NCBI GenBank assembly: GCA_964584815.1
Contig: CAZPBO010000041.1
Coordinates: 1 to 22,026 of the forward strand
From: CAZPBO01 sp964584815
GTDB lineage: Bacteria; Planctomycetota; SKW154
DNA: 22,026 nucleotides
Reading direction: 5' to 3'
A program made the translations under genes and the position numbers. The notes beneath the pieces were generated by a model, which searched no databases, was not told the DNA's origin, and saw only the letters and a program-made list of their open reading frames with translations. Below are positions 21,737 to 22,026 of the stretch, piece by piece. The stretch's first letter is position 1; every line of letters begins with the position of its first letter.

Positions 21737-22026
21737 ATGGAGAAGGTGGAACAGTTGTTCAAAGGGGACTTGAGCGCGGATGTGGTTGAGGAGTTGATGC
21801 GTGCGGCGTACGAGGAGAACGGTGTTCGGCGTTGGATAAGGGAGGCGGCGTCAAAGGAGAGTGACCCGCAAAAGGCGCATGTTTTGAGGACGCTTTCTCT
21901 TTGGTTTGTGCCAAGGCACGAGGATGCGCTGAAGGTGGCGAGCAAGGAGGCGAAGAAAGGTGCTGGACAGCGTTATCTTTACGCGAGGCTGTTGCTTGCC
22001 AGTGACAGACCGCGTGATGCGTTGAG
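21737..22026 (+). CDS. unrecognised helical protein, 3' end outside window
   Basis: The first 96 codons of a gene that runs off the window. The start follows AAGGAGGGGGCG and lies 10 bases after the HD-GYP stop, so it belongs to the same operon. The visible part is all-helical and charged (MEKVEQLFKGDLSADVVEELMRAAYEENGVRRWIREAA), then LKVASKEAKKGAGQRYLYARLLLASDRPRDAL, which has TPR-like or HEAT-like spacing. No domain can be named securely. Codon use (AGG, GCG, GTG) matches its neighbours. Confidence 0.7.
   Translation, partial: MEKVEQLFKGDLSADVVEELMRAAYEENGVRRWIREAASKESDPQKAHVLRTLSLWFVPRHEDALKVASKEAKKGAGQRYLYARLLLASDRPRDAL

Noticed and set aside
1..22026. CRISPR arrays, insertion sequences, attachment sites
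   Set aside because: No regularly spaced direct repeats, transposase or integrase genes, or terminal inverted repeats were seen. The tRNA genes show no duplicated 3' ends.

Overview
The window looks like part of a metagenome-assembled bacterial scaffold. Three runs of exactly 100 N (4221-4320, 9329-9428, 13414-13513) mark joins whose true length is unknown, and each one cuts a gene. The organism appears to be a Gram-negative-type bacterium, plausibly planctomycete-related or from a neighbouring candidate phylum. This rests on gene style: secreted HEAT-like and WD40 proteins, a zinc-ribbon/jelly-roll protein, an ECF sigma factor with a long anti-sigma factor, FHA and GAF signalling proteins, and PATAN-type domains. 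It is an inference; there is no marker gene here that I can place in a tree. Several genes use many ATA and AGG codons.

Layout. (1) 1-2258, plus strand: a near-consensus promoter, tRNA-Val(CAC), tRNA-Ala(GGC), then two translationally coupled NfeD-family membrane proteins, the first carrying a ClpP-like protease domain. (2) 2194-5737, minus strand: a promoter, pilT, a zinc-ribbon protein that probably continues across the first gap into a jelly-roll domain, and a secreted TPR/WD40 protein that converges on and overlaps the second NfeD gene. (3) 5791-9328, minus strand: a compact set of a CheA-like protein, a receiver/cNMP-like/PATAN protein and mnmE. Both signalling proteins seem to have lost their phosphotransfer residues. 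(4) 9429-12205, plus strand: pilB and a second pilT, divergent from the CheA-like gene across the second gap. (5) 12221-15051, plus strand: a CaCA-family cation exchanger, then, from a separate promoter, a LolA-like protein (interrupted by the third gap) and an FHA/RsbW-like ATPase fusion. (6) 15048-16856, minus strand: an ECF sigma factor and a zinc-finger anti-sigma factor. (7) 16858-20593, plus strand: a 28-codon signal-peptide-like ORF, a secreted HEAT-like protein, nicotinate phosphoribosyltransferase and an NAD-dependent epimerase-like protein. (8) 20601-22026, plus strand: a GAF/HD-GYP c-di-GMP phosphodiesterase candidate and the start of a helical-repeat-like protein.

Theme. The centre of the window is a type IV pilus motor locus (one extension and two retraction ATPases) beside an apparently catalytically dead chemosensory pair, with mnmE in the same tight gene string. 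This is the best candidate for something undescribed: a CheA/receiver couple that may act as a non-phosphorylated scaffold. Near-consensus sigma-70-type promoters with 16-18 base spacers precede most transcription units, and predicted leaders are only about 18-25 bases. No convincing intrinsic terminator was seen, and outside the gaps there is no gene-free stretch longer than about 300 bases.
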